36,001 nt of DNA from a virus. The stretch's first letter is position 1; every line of letters starts with the position of its first letter. A program made the position numbers and the translations under genes. The stretch is from positions 1 to 36,001 of IMG/VR virus record IMGVR_UViG_3300041809_000250. The stretch is one strand, 5' to 3'. Below, one piece after another: positions 25,298 through 33,720 of the stretch. The notes under the pieces are model-generated. The model was not told where the DNA came from, did not search any database, and was given only the letters and a program-made list of their open reading frames with translations.

Positions 25298-28200
25298 TCA
25301 ATCACTTTTTTTATTATTTAACATTTGTCTCTCTGCACTTGCATTGACTGACACATCAAATAAAGATAATTGATCTTTATTCCCTGTGCTTTGCCATCTT
25401 TTTACCTCTGGATTTTTTCTACTCCAAGTAAGAATATTCTTAGCCTTGTCAATCGCCTTCCTCATAGATGAGAACAGAGATTTCCCTATCATGGGTTCTT
25501 TCGCCCCTATCCCGCCCGGAAAAGTTGTTTTGAAGTTTTTGCTGAACGCTTCCTCCGGACTCATCCCCGAACTAAACATATCGCCTGCAAGGTCAAAGGT
25601 ATAGTTTTTAATTGTTCCTCGGATTTCTTTCTGTGTCTTGTTAGCAAGGGTTTCTACAAGCGCAACGGTCTTAGAATTAGCATTTAACGGGTCAAGCCTG
25701 TTGTTTTCCTCCTGCCTCAAAAATCCGTTCACATCATCTTTGAAACTTTCCTTTTCCGTTTCGTACAGTCTCAATATTCTTAATGCTTTCCCTAAATCCT
25801 CTGATATATCTCCCAGCTTACCTTTCAGTGACATAATATCACCGATTGAATCGGTTATACCTCGCTGTGTAGCATCGGGCAAATAATCTAAATGCTCGCC
25901 GTTTTCTCCAAATAGCCTTTGGGTAATTATATCCTTGATTTTATCTTTCTGCTCGGGTAAAAGTTTTTTTGACTTTAGATCATAATAATTTGGTAGTTCG
26001 TTATCTGCTATTACACCTCTCTTTAACATTTCATTTACTAATGGCTCGCCTATTTTATCAAGGTATTCTCTGATTGTTCCCCCTCCCTCCATTTTGGCAT
26101 CATTGAAAAGATCAGCAATCTTATTAAAGAGTGAATTGTCAATCAGTACGGCTTTAGCTTTCCCGCTTTCAGTTCTCGTCTGTGCGAGCTTAGTATCTGA
26201 ATTGCTTTGAACTCCAAGCTCATGAATGCGCTTTATATCGTCTACAGCTAACCTTCTCACTACTACCGGCTCTTGCATCTTTTCAATATCATCCGGCCTA
26301 AAGCCTAAACGGTCTGCGTTCTCAATAAGCTTCTTTTTGTATACGTCACTTCCGTTCTCATAGCTTGATGCAATTCCTAAACCTCTGCCGTTCCCGGCAA
26401 TTACTTCATAGTCCTTCGATATAGTGGGAGCTCCATAATCGACTGTAGATGAGAAGTCAGGGAGGAATGTATCGAAGTTCTCCCCGATGTCATTTGCAAT
26501 CCCGGCTACCTGTCGTTTGGATTGTTCGCTTGTGCGATCTCTGTTCTGTGCTTCCTTTATGGAATATTTTTCATTGAACCTACCGTCTGTATGGTGACTC
26601 ATAATTAAATCTTTTAATTCAATCACTTCCCATGTTGCATACTCCTTTACCTTTGGTGTAAAATATACAAGCTGTGGTTTCTTACTCGATACTATTCCTT
26701 TACTAAGGTCTGTTGACTCAAATATCCTTTTGCCGTTTAACTCTTTCAGTGTATCTACCGATACTGCGCTTGCGTTTCCGTCCGCATCTTTGTAGCAGAC
26801 AAACTGTGTCCCGTCAATTTCAGTAATATCTGTAATCGGGCAATTCAGCCCCCCAATCTGTACCGTATCATATTTACCTTTGGACTGAGTAATATTGAAC
26901 CGCTCGCCCTCTTTGTCGTACTGAGCATTAAATGTAAATGGTATATCTCCAACGGTTATTTTCTTTTGTGCGTAAAATTTATTATCTCCTAATTCATAAC
27001 CTCCTCTTTGTAATTTCGCTGATGAATTTATATACGCCTGACTTTCTACGACCTTCTTGGTATCCTGATTTAACAAATCTCTCGATTGCTCATACTCTTT
27101 CTGTCTGCACTTATCCGATTCTAAATCATCAACTGTTTTAGAGTTCCTCTTGCCTCTAAACCTGTTCATTTTAGTTTTAAGCCTTTCTAACCTCTCTAAT
27201 TGTTCCGGGGAAAGTTCACCGCTAAAATGATACGTTTTTGTAGACGGTTCATTCATCTCGTCTTCTAATTCTTTTTGATGTTCCTTATAGTTGATAAAGA
27301 ATAAATCTCCGTCCTTGTCCTCGCCTGCGTACCCTTCCGTATCCATATCCCGTATAACATAATCAGTATCGCCGTGCCTTATTTTGAAGTCTGCAACTCC
27401 ATCGATCAAAGTATCTACATCTTTCCATTGCGGATTATAATGCCTGCTTACTTGATGAGTAGTATCTCCCGTGTTGACATACTTGGTAAAGATTAGATCA
27501 TTCTTTTTGCCGAACCCGCCTTCTTGTGAAGTGGTTGCAAATTGTTGGTATTCCGGTTGGTTCGCATAATCGTAGTTAGCCATTAAGAAACCATCATCTT
27601 GATTATAGGCTCCGTTCACCGTCTGCGCTGAACTAATTACTTTGTTATTTACCTTTGGTAATTTTAATTGTAGTTTTTGTTCATTGGATTTGTACGGTTC
27701 AATGGGTTGAGCTCTCCTTATATAAACAGACTCGCCGTCAGCTTTTTTAGTTAAGATTATACTATCAGAAATGTACTTGATAGTTCCCATATCTCCGTTG
27801 CCAAGTGAAATAGTATTGCCTATTTTATAACTCGTTTGATCTTGGACTTTCTTCATATAGTCCTGCTTATTGATCTGGTAAATCTTTTTGTTTTCCATTT
27901 CAAGCCACATATAATTAGGCGAAGTATCTTTAACTCTTGCAATCTGACCTTTGTAGGTTGCATATTCACCGGGCTTAAAAGAATTAAGATCAACATTCTG
28001 CGGTGTCGTATGTCCCGGTGTGGTGATTTCTTTCTGAACTTCTTCACCCTCTCCATTTTTCCATACTTTGCCGCTAGGTAGTTCATACAAGTAAATGTAT
28101 TTATCCCGCGGGTTTTTCGGGTTAGGATTAGGTTTTCGTTCAATATATTTATGTCCCGGTCTTTCACCTCTGTTGCTTCCAACATTACCCATAGTAATCT

Positions 28201-28786
28201 TGGGGGCTTTAAGTGAAATACCGAACGCTTTAAATATTAAATCCTTCGGCAGCTGATCTTCTACGATCAATATTTTTGGGAGGAGAGCGACTATAACTTC
28301 TTCAACAAACATTTTTCCAATAACCGGCTTCCGAACTTTGACTCTTATTTCGTTATACCGGCTCTTGCATATAAAAATATGCTCATGCTTATCATGCTTT
28401 ATATAATCAGGATAGCATAAAGCTTTCCTAATGCTGTTTGATTGCGCATCTGCTCTTACAAGTCCTATCGGTGTTTCAAATGTACCTGACAATAAACGCT
28501 CCGGGTTCTGTTCTATCTCCGGCTGTTTGGTCTTTATAAGCAATTCATTTGCAATTGACTTTCGTATAACATTAGTTTTCCTATTCGTAAAATCTTTAGC
28601 CACTACTACGTTATCCCCGATGGCTAATATCACACCCTGCGGAATGACATCTCCACTTTCAATAACATTGATGGGAACAATATCTTTCAACATACCTTCG
28701 TTATCTCTGGTACAAATGAAATTATTCTCTAAACTCTTGTGAATAAATCCACCTTCATAATCAGGTATTTTGAAAAGATGCTTCAT
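25298..28786 (-). CDS. DdrB-like polyvalent protein with ParB-fold domain
   Basis: This protein has 1162 residues from the ATG at 28784-28786; a TTG three codons earlier is less likely. The N-terminal half is a series of beta-rich segments. Residues about 730-870 match the DdrB-like ParB superfamily domain: SHHTDGRFNEKYS, AQNRDRTSEQS, then GNGRG (about 798-802) and VVVRRL. In P1, DdrB is an internal head protein of the Dar anti-restriction set. A basic region contains RPGHKYIERKPNPNPKNP (about 215), typical of polyvalent proteins. QLSLFD lies at about 1139-1144, near the C-terminus, and is a perfect sliding-clamp-type peptide. It precedes the DarB-like gene. Packaging and injection are inferred from P1. 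Confidence 0.7.
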   Translation of the reverse strand: MKHLFKIPDYEGGFIHKSLENNFICTRDNEGMLKDIVPINVIESGDVIPQGVILAIGDNVVVAKDFTNRKTNVIRKSIANELLIKTKQPEIEQNPERLLSGTFETPIGLVRADAQSNSIRKALCYPDYIKHDKHEHIFICKSRYNEIRVKVRKPVIGKMFVEEVIVALLPKILIVEDQLPKDLIFKAFGISLKAPKITMGNVGSNRGERPGHKYIERKPNPNPKNPRDKYIYLYELPSGKVWKNGEGEEVQKEITTPGHTTPQNVDLNSFKPGEYATYKGQIARVKDTSPNYMWLEMENKKIYQINKQDYMKKVQDQTSYKIGNTISLGNGDMGTIKYISDSIILTKKADGESVYIRRAQPIEPYKSNEQKLQLKLPKVNNKVISSAQTVNGAYNQDDGFLMANYDYANQPEYQQFATTSQEGGFGKKNDLIFTKYVNTGDTTHQVSRHYNPQWKDVDTLIDGVADFKIRHGDTDYVIRDMDTEGYAGEDKDGDLFFINYKEHQKELEDEMNEPSTKTYHFSGELSPEQLERLERLKTKMNRFRGKRNSKTVDDLESDKCRQKEYEQSRDLLNQDTKKVVESQAYINSSAKLQRGGYELGDNKFYAQKKITVGDIPFTFNAQYDKEGERFNITQSKGKYDTVQIGGLNCPITDITEIDGTQFVCYKDADGNASAVSVDTLKELNGKRIFESTDLSKGIVSSKKPQLVYFTPKVKEYATWEVIELKDLIMSHHTDGRFNEKYSIKEAQNRDRTSEQSKRQVAGIANDIGENFDTFLPDFSSTVDYGAPTISKDYEVIAGNGRGLGIASSYENGSDVYKKKLIENADRLGFRPDDIEKMQEPVVVRRLAVDDIKRIHELGVQSNSDTKLAQTRTESGKAKAVLIDNSLFNKIADLFNDAKMEGGGTIREYLDKIGEPLVNEMLKRGVIADNELPNYYDLKSKKLLPEQKDKIKDIITQRLFGENGEHLDYLPDATQRGITDSIGDIMSLKGKLGDISEDLGKALRILRLYETEKESFKDDVNGFLRQEENNRLDPLNANSKTVALVETLANKTQKEIRGTIKNYTFDLAGDMFSSGMSPEEAFSKNFKTTFPGGIGAKEPMIGKSLFSSMRKAIDKAKNILTWSRKNPEVKRWQSTGNKDQLSLFDVSVNASAERQMLNNKKSD

Positions 28787-28798
28787 ATTAAACAATCA

Positions 28799-28829
28799 AA
28801 TTATCTCTATTCAAAATTGTCAGATAATT
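28799..28829. promoter_or_regulatory. AT-rich dyad upstream of the DdrB-like gene
   Basis: AATTATCT and AGATAATT form an 8-bp inverted repeat with a 15-base spacer, 12 bases before the DdrB-like start. The half-sites are close to those at 25244-25278 (AATTATAG). A dimeric regulator reading half-sites about two helical turns apart would fit. Confidence 0.5.
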
Positions 28830-28861
28830 AACTTTATCGTAAATTGAACTTGCTCACAACT

Positions 28862-29914
28862 TTAATAGCCTAAAATGTTTTCGTTGTACCATTGTTTATA
28901 CGCTTCCGGGTCTTCAACTTTTAGCCGGATATTTCCGTCTTTGTCAATCCATTGTAGAATAGGATTAAATGCAATCCATCTGCATCGGCATTGAGGGTGT
29001 AACGGAATCACCGGCATTGAAAGTTCGTGATGTTCCCGGTAGGTCAAGTTCTCTGTTGTATTCCCCTTATGCTTATCAATTCTTTTCCGCATTGCGGTTG
29101 ATCTGCCATAATTACTTTTTCCAACCCAAATTTCATTTTCCCAAATGTCTGCAATCTTGTTATATTCTTCCCCGGTTAAATTAGAATAGTCCAGGGGAGC
29201 TTCGGCTCTTACCTTGTAAACCTTACCATTGAGTAAATCAAAACAGTGAGGACATGCGTCCGGCATACTGATGCCGACTACATACTCGCCTTCTTCCATC
29301 ATAGATAAGTAGCCATTACTAAATGCATCGTTCGTCTCGCAAATAGCAACTCGTTTCCAATCCCTGTTAAGCTCTCCTACTTCATCTGCTAAACCTCTTA
29401 ACCGCTCTTCTATCCTCCTGATACCTTCGTGTTTTTCTACAGCTTCAACAAGCGTGTTCTTTACTGTTTGTTGTGTGCTCGATAAGGTATTCGATAACTC
29501 AACGGCTCCTCGTTCTACAGCCTGCTCAAAACGCTTCGCTTCTTCGATTGAAAGATTATACTTCTTAACTGCGTCCTGTAAATACTTCGGCAATAGGCTG
29601 ACTTCATCAATCTTGAATTCTTCACCTTGATTGTCTGACTCTGCCAATAATCTCCCGATTATGTAGGCTCGCAAAAAGAAAGTTTTAGCTTCCGGTACAA
29701 TTCCATTAAAATAGTTCCGGGTGAACTCGTCAACTGCCTGCATCTCTTCAAAAGTCAAATAATCTTTTGTCTTTAGATCAATGGCTTTACTCTGAAACAT
29801 GAACTCGCCTAAATCATTGTAGTACTGCTCTGGATTAAGTAATCCAAATAGTTGACGTTCGATGTAGTCAAGCTCTTTTAGATGCTGTATTTTGTTATCG
29901 ATTGTTATAATCAT
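28862..29914 (-). CDS. MuF-like minor head protein
   Basis: This 350-residue protein has the Mu gpF/SPP1 gp7 pattern. An N-terminal helical part is followed by CETNDAFSNGYLSMMEEGEY, then CPHCFDLLNGKVY, and a C-terminal HPQCRCRW at about 306-313. The two cysteine clusters are thought to bind metal in this family. MuF proteins join the portal inside the head and may enter the cell with DNA. The start overlaps the stop of the preceding gene as TAATG. The protein ends soon after the HPQCRC element, so no extra toxin domain is fused here, unlike some MuF proteins. Confidence 0.85.
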   Translation of the reverse strand: MIITIDNKIQHLKELDYIERQLFGLLNPEQYYNDLGEFMFQSKAIDLKTKDYLTFEEMQAVDEFTRNYFNGIVPEAKTFFLRAYIIGRLLAESDNQGEEFKIDEVSLLPKYLQDAVKKYNLSIEEAKRFEQAVERGAVELSNTLSSTQQTVKNTLVEAVEKHEGIRRIEERLRGLADEVGELNRDWKRVAICETNDAFSNGYLSMMEEGEYVVGISMPDACPHCFDLLNGKVYKVRAEAPLDYSNLTGEEYNKIADIWENEIWVGKSNYGRSTAMRKRIDKHKGNTTENLTYREHHELSMPVIPLHPQCRCRWIAFNPILQWIDKDGNIRLKVEDPEAYKQWYNENILGY

Positions 29915-30420
29915 TATAAGAAAGAGAATATTATTCTTAATGTTTCAAAGGCATTTGCTTTCCCATGTAGCATCATTTCTAAAGTACCCGTTAAAACATA
30001 AAGCCCTATAATTGTTAATGCTGACCTATAGAGAAACTTGCCGATTGGTTTAAGGTATTTGGAGGTTCCATTTCTGAATCCAACAAAGTTTGTCCAAATA
30101 ACATGAATGTCCTGAAGGAATACAGTCCGGGTATCGATTATATCTAAATGTTCTTGAACCTTCTTTATGTTTTCCCAACTGTCTTTAATAGCTTCCTTCT
30201 GTGTTAAGTATTGAGTCTTACCGTTGATGAGTTCAATCGGTTCCGTTACGCTATTATGCAGGTAGTCAATTTTCGTATTCATATCGTCAAATTGCTTTGT
30301 TAATTCTTTATGCTCCTTAACTATATAAGGACACTTTGACTTGTTGGTTGTTTTGGCGGGGACTGAGCAAAGCTTTAAGATTTTTGTTTCATCTTTGCTT
30401 GGTTTTCTTCTGGGTTTCAT
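29914..30420 (-). CDS. Membrane-anchored protein between portal and MuF, unknown
   Basis: This 168-residue protein has a basic N-terminus, a long helical middle (about 35-110) likely to form a coiled coil, and a single C-terminal membrane segment (about 131-152, SALTIIGLYVLTGTLEMML). Portal and MuF genes are usually adjacent, so its place between them is unusual. Start and stop overlap neighbours tightly: TAATG with MuF, and 22 bases after the portal stop. It could be a membrane-acting injection or superinfection factor; no motif supports one over the other. Confidence 0.55.
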   Translation of the reverse strand: MKPRRKPSKDETKILKLCSVPAKTTNKSKCPYIVKEHKELTKQFDDMNTKIDYLHNSVTEPIELINGKTQYLTQKEAIKDSWENIKKVQEHLDIIDTRTVFLQDIHVIWTNFVGFRNGTSKYLKPIGKFLYRSALTIIGLYVLTGTLEMMLHGKANAFETLRIIFSFL

Positions 30421-30442
30421 TGTTTGTTAAGTTTGATAGTTA

Positions 30443-32275
30443 TTAAATATCCGAATCCTGCTCGGAAACGTCTTTGTATTTTTCGATTAACTGTTTATCA
30501 CGATCTGTGTCCTGTCCGGGCTGTGGTTGTTCCTGCGCCTGATCGTTTTGCTCCTGTGCTATCTCCTTATCTGGCTCTCCGAGTTTGGCTTGGTTCGGCT
30601 TGGCTACCTCTCCGGGTTTTCCGGTTTCTTCATCGCCGAGCTGAGGTTGCTGTCCCGGTTGTGGTTGCTGACTTTTTTGTTGTGCATTAAACAACACTGC
30701 TTGGAATATCTGCGGGTTTTGAATACCCTTTACATCGAATATATTTACATCTCCTAACATTAACTCTTGGCGTTCCTTATCCTGTTCTGCTAATAGGTCG
30801 TTTACGCTTTGTATCGTGGCAAGTTTGCCTTTACTGATCTCTAATTTTTGTTTTTTATCTTCAATTTGGAATCCGGTAAATTGCAACTTCACGTCAAGCT
30901 TAGTTATCTCTTGACATACGTTATTACCGTGTTTGTTTGGTGAGTTGAAAGAGTCTGCAAAGTGCTGTAAGAATGTTTTAAGTCCCGTGTCCTTGCTTTC
31001 CTTCACTATTCCGTCTGTAGGTTCATCAAATATCGACTTCTGCCCAACAGCATCTCCGTAAGCTCCTAACGATAACTCTCTTGGATCTGTCCCGGATAAC
31101 ATACAGAAGATAGAAAAGAGCAATGTCATAAATTGATGATACTCTGCGTCCCGGCTGTTGTTTCTGACTCCTACCCATTTGCCGTCTGCTTTCTCGCCTC
31201 TCAAAGCCATTGCCGGGAACCTTGATGCGTTACTGGCTCCTGAACTATAGGCGTAGAATAGCTTCTTTAACTTCTCAAGCTGTGGTTGATTTACTCCCCC
31301 ACCAGTAAACAAGAAAAATCCCAATGGTAATTTGCTATTTGTAAAATTGCTCGCATTCATTTTGAGTGCGTTTACAATGTAGGTAATCATTCTAATCGCT
31401 TGTTCTACGATTGAATAACCTCTCTGCGCCTTTTGGAATTTTGACCGGGTAAAGAAATGATGTTTCCTTACATATTCTCTTGAAGATACTGCAAGCTTCT
31501 GGCCTTGATATACGCATACATAATCCGGGTCGTCTTCTTTATCAAATAATTCTTTTTCTTCTTTAAGGTCATACAGCTTTTCATAGTTTTTCAGTAACTC
31601 GGTAAGTTCATCTGTGTGATAACGAATTCCTCCGGTGAATTTAGGTACTTTAATTATTGGCTTCCATATAATCGGGTCTTGTATCTGTATTGCAATTGGT
31701 CTGCCCTGTCCGTCCCGTCTCATCTCCCAAGTCATATCGTCTACATCAAAAAAATCTTCATAGCTTGCACCTAAAAAGTTTCCGAAGTTTGCGTAGGGTG
31801 AATTTGGAGGGAAGAAAAAATTATCAAACATTCTTTGTTCCCACTGGCGTAGGATTGCTTTTTCTTCTTTAGATGGTGCATAATCAGGATTGTTATAAAC
31901 TAACTTAGCTCCTCTTTCGATTGAATCACCTATAGGTGCGCGTCCGTATGTTATTAAATCCAACCTACGCTTATTCTTTATCAGCCTTGCCGGTTCGCTT
32001 TCCCCGGCGTTTCTCAATATCTCATAACTGGTCGGCTCGGTTTCCCAATTTATATACCTGTAGTTATCAGTAGCATCAAATTGAGGGTTCTCGATCTCTC
32101 GTAAAACCGACAAGATTTCTTCCGACAATTCATAATTGATTGATTGGTTAGCATCTAACCGGTTAAAGTCTTCTGATAAGTATGGATTGCTTAATATTTG
32201 GTCAACAAATGCGTTGGGGTTTTGCTGTTGTGTGTCGTTTGCTTGTGCATCATCTAAACTAATATTCAAGGGCAT
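30443..32275 (-). CDS. Portal protein
   Basis: This 610-residue protein, counted from ATG 32273-32275, precedes MuF and has portal features: IWKPIIKVP, then a long helical wing with EELFDKEDDP, then RKHHFFTRSKFQKAQRGYSIVEQAIRMI, where RGxSxxE is typical of portal proteins of this type. A conserved helix-strand stretch around AMALRGEKADGKWVGVRNNS follows. The C-terminal 90 residues are rich in glutamine, proline and aspartate (QPQPGQQPQLGD), as in the flexible tail of many portals. A TTG start 16 codons upstream lacks a ribosome site. The twelve-subunit ring is the DNA entry and exit channel of the head. Confidence 0.85.
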   Translation of the reverse strand: MPLNISLDDAQANDTQQQNPNAFVDQILSNPYLSEDFNRLDANQSINYELSEEILSVLREIENPQFDATDNYRYINWETEPTSYEILRNAGESEPARLIKNKRRLDLITYGRAPIGDSIERGAKLVYNNPDYAPSKEEKAILRQWEQRMFDNFFFPPNSPYANFGNFLGASYEDFFDVDDMTWEMRRDGQGRPIAIQIQDPIIWKPIIKVPKFTGGIRYHTDELTELLKNYEKLYDLKEEKELFDKEDDPDYVCVYQGQKLAVSSREYVRKHHFFTRSKFQKAQRGYSIVEQAIRMITYIVNALKMNASNFTNSKLPLGFFLFTGGGVNQPQLEKLKKLFYAYSSGASNASRFPAMALRGEKADGKWVGVRNNSRDAEYHQFMTLLFSIFCMLSGTDPRELSLGAYGDAVGQKSIFDEPTDGIVKESKDTGLKTFLQHFADSFNSPNKHGNNVCQEITKLDVKLQFTGFQIEDKKQKLEISKGKLATIQSVNDLLAEQDKERQELMLGDVNIFDVKGIQNPQIFQAVLFNAQQKSQQPQPGQQPQLGDEETGKPGEVAKPNQAKLGEPDKEIAQEQNDQAQEQPQPGQDTDRDKQLIEKYKDVSEQDSDI

Positions 32276-32369
32276 TGTTAGGCATTCCGATATAAATTTG
32301 CAACTAATGATTCCACTTAGCAATTGGAATAGTTTAATCTAAACGTATTGTTTTGTTACCTAAATGCCC

Positions 32370-32386
32370 GTATACTTTTTGGCAAT
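32370..32386 (-). promoter_or_regulatory. 17-bp repeated motif, copy 3 (candidate phage promoter)
   Basis: The minus strand reads ATTGCCAAAAAGTATAC, starting 3 bases after the stop of the preceding gene and 94 bases before the portal ATG. Like copy 1 it is preceded by TAAGATAT-type sequence that includes the stop codon. It would open the head operon. Confidence 0.65.
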
Positions 32387-32389
32387 ATC

Positions 32390-32698
32390 TTACTTGTAGT
32401 CTATCTTTTTCAAGAATCCCTGTTGTATTTGTAGGTCAAGTATGGAAGCTGTTTCAAATGTAAATGAGTTAAGAAAATATTCCTTAACGTTCTCGAACTC
32501 CTCCTCGCTTAACTTGAAATGGTAATCTTTTTCAAATCGCCCTAAAAACATACTGTCAAGTGGAGGCATCCGTTTTCGTTGGAAGTCCTTACGGATAACA
32601 TCATACTTTTGCATTAAGTCATTCGTAATCCTGTCGTCGTCTTCAAATAATAATTCAACTTCCTTATTCTGTTCCGGGTTACTACATAATATTATCAT
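32390..32698 (-). CDS. Unknown protein, last gene before the head operon
   Basis: This 102-residue protein begins MIILCSNPEQNKEVELLFED and has acidic and helical segments, ending in a lysine-rich stretch. The start overlaps the stop of the DUF4406-like gene as ATGA, so the two are co-translated. The gene before a portal is often a terminase subunit, but this protein has no ATPase or nuclease signature and is too short for a large terminase. I do not recognise its family. Confidence 0.55.
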   Translation of the reverse strand: MIILCSNPEQNKEVELLFEDDDRITNDLMQKYDVIRKDFQRKRMPPLDSMFLGRFEKDYHFKLSEEEFENVKEYFLNSFTFETASILDLQIQQGFLKKIDYK

Positions 32699-33057
32699 GT
32701 TTTCCCCTTGGCAATTAGTTTCTCCATAAGAAGTAACATTTTTGAACTTGTGGGATATACCGGAATGTTATACTTCTGTACAAGCTTTATTTCCTTAATC
32801 ATTCCCCTTGAAATTTTGTCGCCGCATAGCCAAACTTCATCTATTATTTTGCGCTTAAAAAGCTCTTCAATGTTCTTTAGCCCCCGGTTTCTTTCCGCCG
32901 GGATTGTATCATTAAGAGCAATGCAATCAGCGTAGTATGGGACAAAGGGAACTAACTCTTTATTTTTCAGATTAATATTTCTTACAATGTTTTTGATCTT
33001 CATCAAGTTCCCATTTACATCCCCGCTTATAGGGTGTGAGATAAAAACTATTTTCAT
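32695..33057 (-). CDS. DUF4406-like protein (nucleoside deoxyribosyltransferase-related fold)
   Basis: This 120-residue protein starts with ISHPISGDVNGNLMKI, then VPFVPYYADC and a stretch EVWLCGDKISRGM near residues 73-85. This pattern is that of DUF4406-type proteins, small relatives of nucleoside 2-deoxyribosyltransferases often carried by phages. The family may act on nucleotides or modified bases, but its biochemistry in phages is poorly known. It is 4-base overlapped with the next gene. A second RelA-like nucleotide-acting domain elsewhere in the window makes nucleotide metabolism a recurring theme, which is an inference. Confidence 0.65.
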   Translation of the reverse strand: MKIVFISHPISGDVNGNLMKIKNIVRNINLKNKELVPFVPYYADCIALNDTIPAERNRGLKNIEELFKRKIIDEVWLCGDKISRGMIKEIKLVQKYNIPVYPTSSKMLLLMEKLIAKGKT

Positions 33058-33058
33058 G

Positions 33059-33400
33059 TTATATCACCTCACATGAGATCACGTTTTTATACATAGAAAA
33101 AAAAGGTATTCTCCACCCGGACACATGGAAACGGTATTTCTGCCCGATCTTTATACTGCCATATATGTCTGACGAATTGAATTTGAAAAATAGGAAACTA
33201 TCCGTATCCTGTAACACTTCCTTATCTGTATATATTAAGTATTTACTAACCGACTTACCCTCTTCGTCTGTGCCCGTAACTCTTTCTGTTTTGGTTACTG
33301 TTCCCTCCGTATACCCTATCGTTGATACGTAAAAGAATATACTTGATAATATTATCGCAATAACAACAATGAATAACGATATACCTGGACTAAGTTTCAT
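33059..33400 (-). CDS. Small one-helix membrane protein
   Basis: This 113-residue protein has a membrane segment (about 7-27) and an outer part containing EGTVTKTERV, SKYLIYTDKEV, NSSDIYG and SGWRIPF. This arrangement matches a widespread group of small phage and bacterial membrane proteins that I know from memory, possibly DUF1523-related. No function is established. It stands in a row of small genes, with the stop 1 base before the start of the DUF4406-like gene. Confidence 0.6.
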   Translation of the reverse strand: MKLSPGISLFIVVIAIILSSIFFYVSTIGYTEGTVTKTERVTGTDEEGKSVSKYLIYTDKEVLQDTDSFLFFKFNSSDIYGSIKIGQKYRFHVSGWRIPFFSMYKNVISCEVI

Positions 33401-33410
33401 AATGCCTCCT

Positions 33411-33686
33411 TTAATATTTGTTTATATTTCTTCTTGGTTTTCTTAACGTGCTCGGACAACCTTCTCCGGTCATTGCCTGCATAAACTTTTCGTAAATTAC
33501 TTCATTGATATAACTGCATTGTTTATCAGTTAACGGTTGCATATTCATTGAATCTAAGAACTGCGTTACCTTTCGCTTGTATTCAAACTCGTTTTTCAGT
33601 TTATCAAATTCATATTCCCGTTCCCTCATTAATTGAAGATTAGCCTTTGCTACTCTCCGTCCCTGTTCAAGTGCATCCTTCGTCAT
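33411..33686 (-). CDS. Unknown small helical protein
   Basis: This 91-residue protein is helical and charged, with a coiled-coil-like N-terminal half (ANLQLMREREYEFDKLKNEF) and a basic C-terminus (LRKPRRNINKY). The ATG at 33684-33686 follows an AGGAAA site that belongs to a 12-bp tandem repeat in the short gap before it. No family is recognised. Confidence 0.55.
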   Translation of the reverse strand: MTKDALEQGRRVAKANLQLMREREYEFDKLKNEFEYKRKVTQFLDSMNMQPLTDKQCSYINEVIYEKFMQAMTGEGCPSTLRKPRRNINKY

Positions 33687-33720
33687 AATGTTTCCTATAA
33701 TGTTCTCTATAATGTTTGTA
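33685..33720 (+). repeat. Three-unit 12-bp tandem repeat over a gene start
   Basis: ATAATGTT occurs three times at an exact 12-base period (33685-33696, 33697-33708, 33709-33720). The repeat covers the stop of one gene and the ribosome site and start of the next. It may be neutral slippage or may multiply ribosome-site-like sequence (AGGA, AGAG on the minus strand). Confidence 0.6.

Noticed and set aside
32321-32323. TTG start giving a longer portal protein
   Set aside because: The extra 16 residues are unlike a portal N-terminus and lack a ribosome site; ATG at 32275 is preferred.
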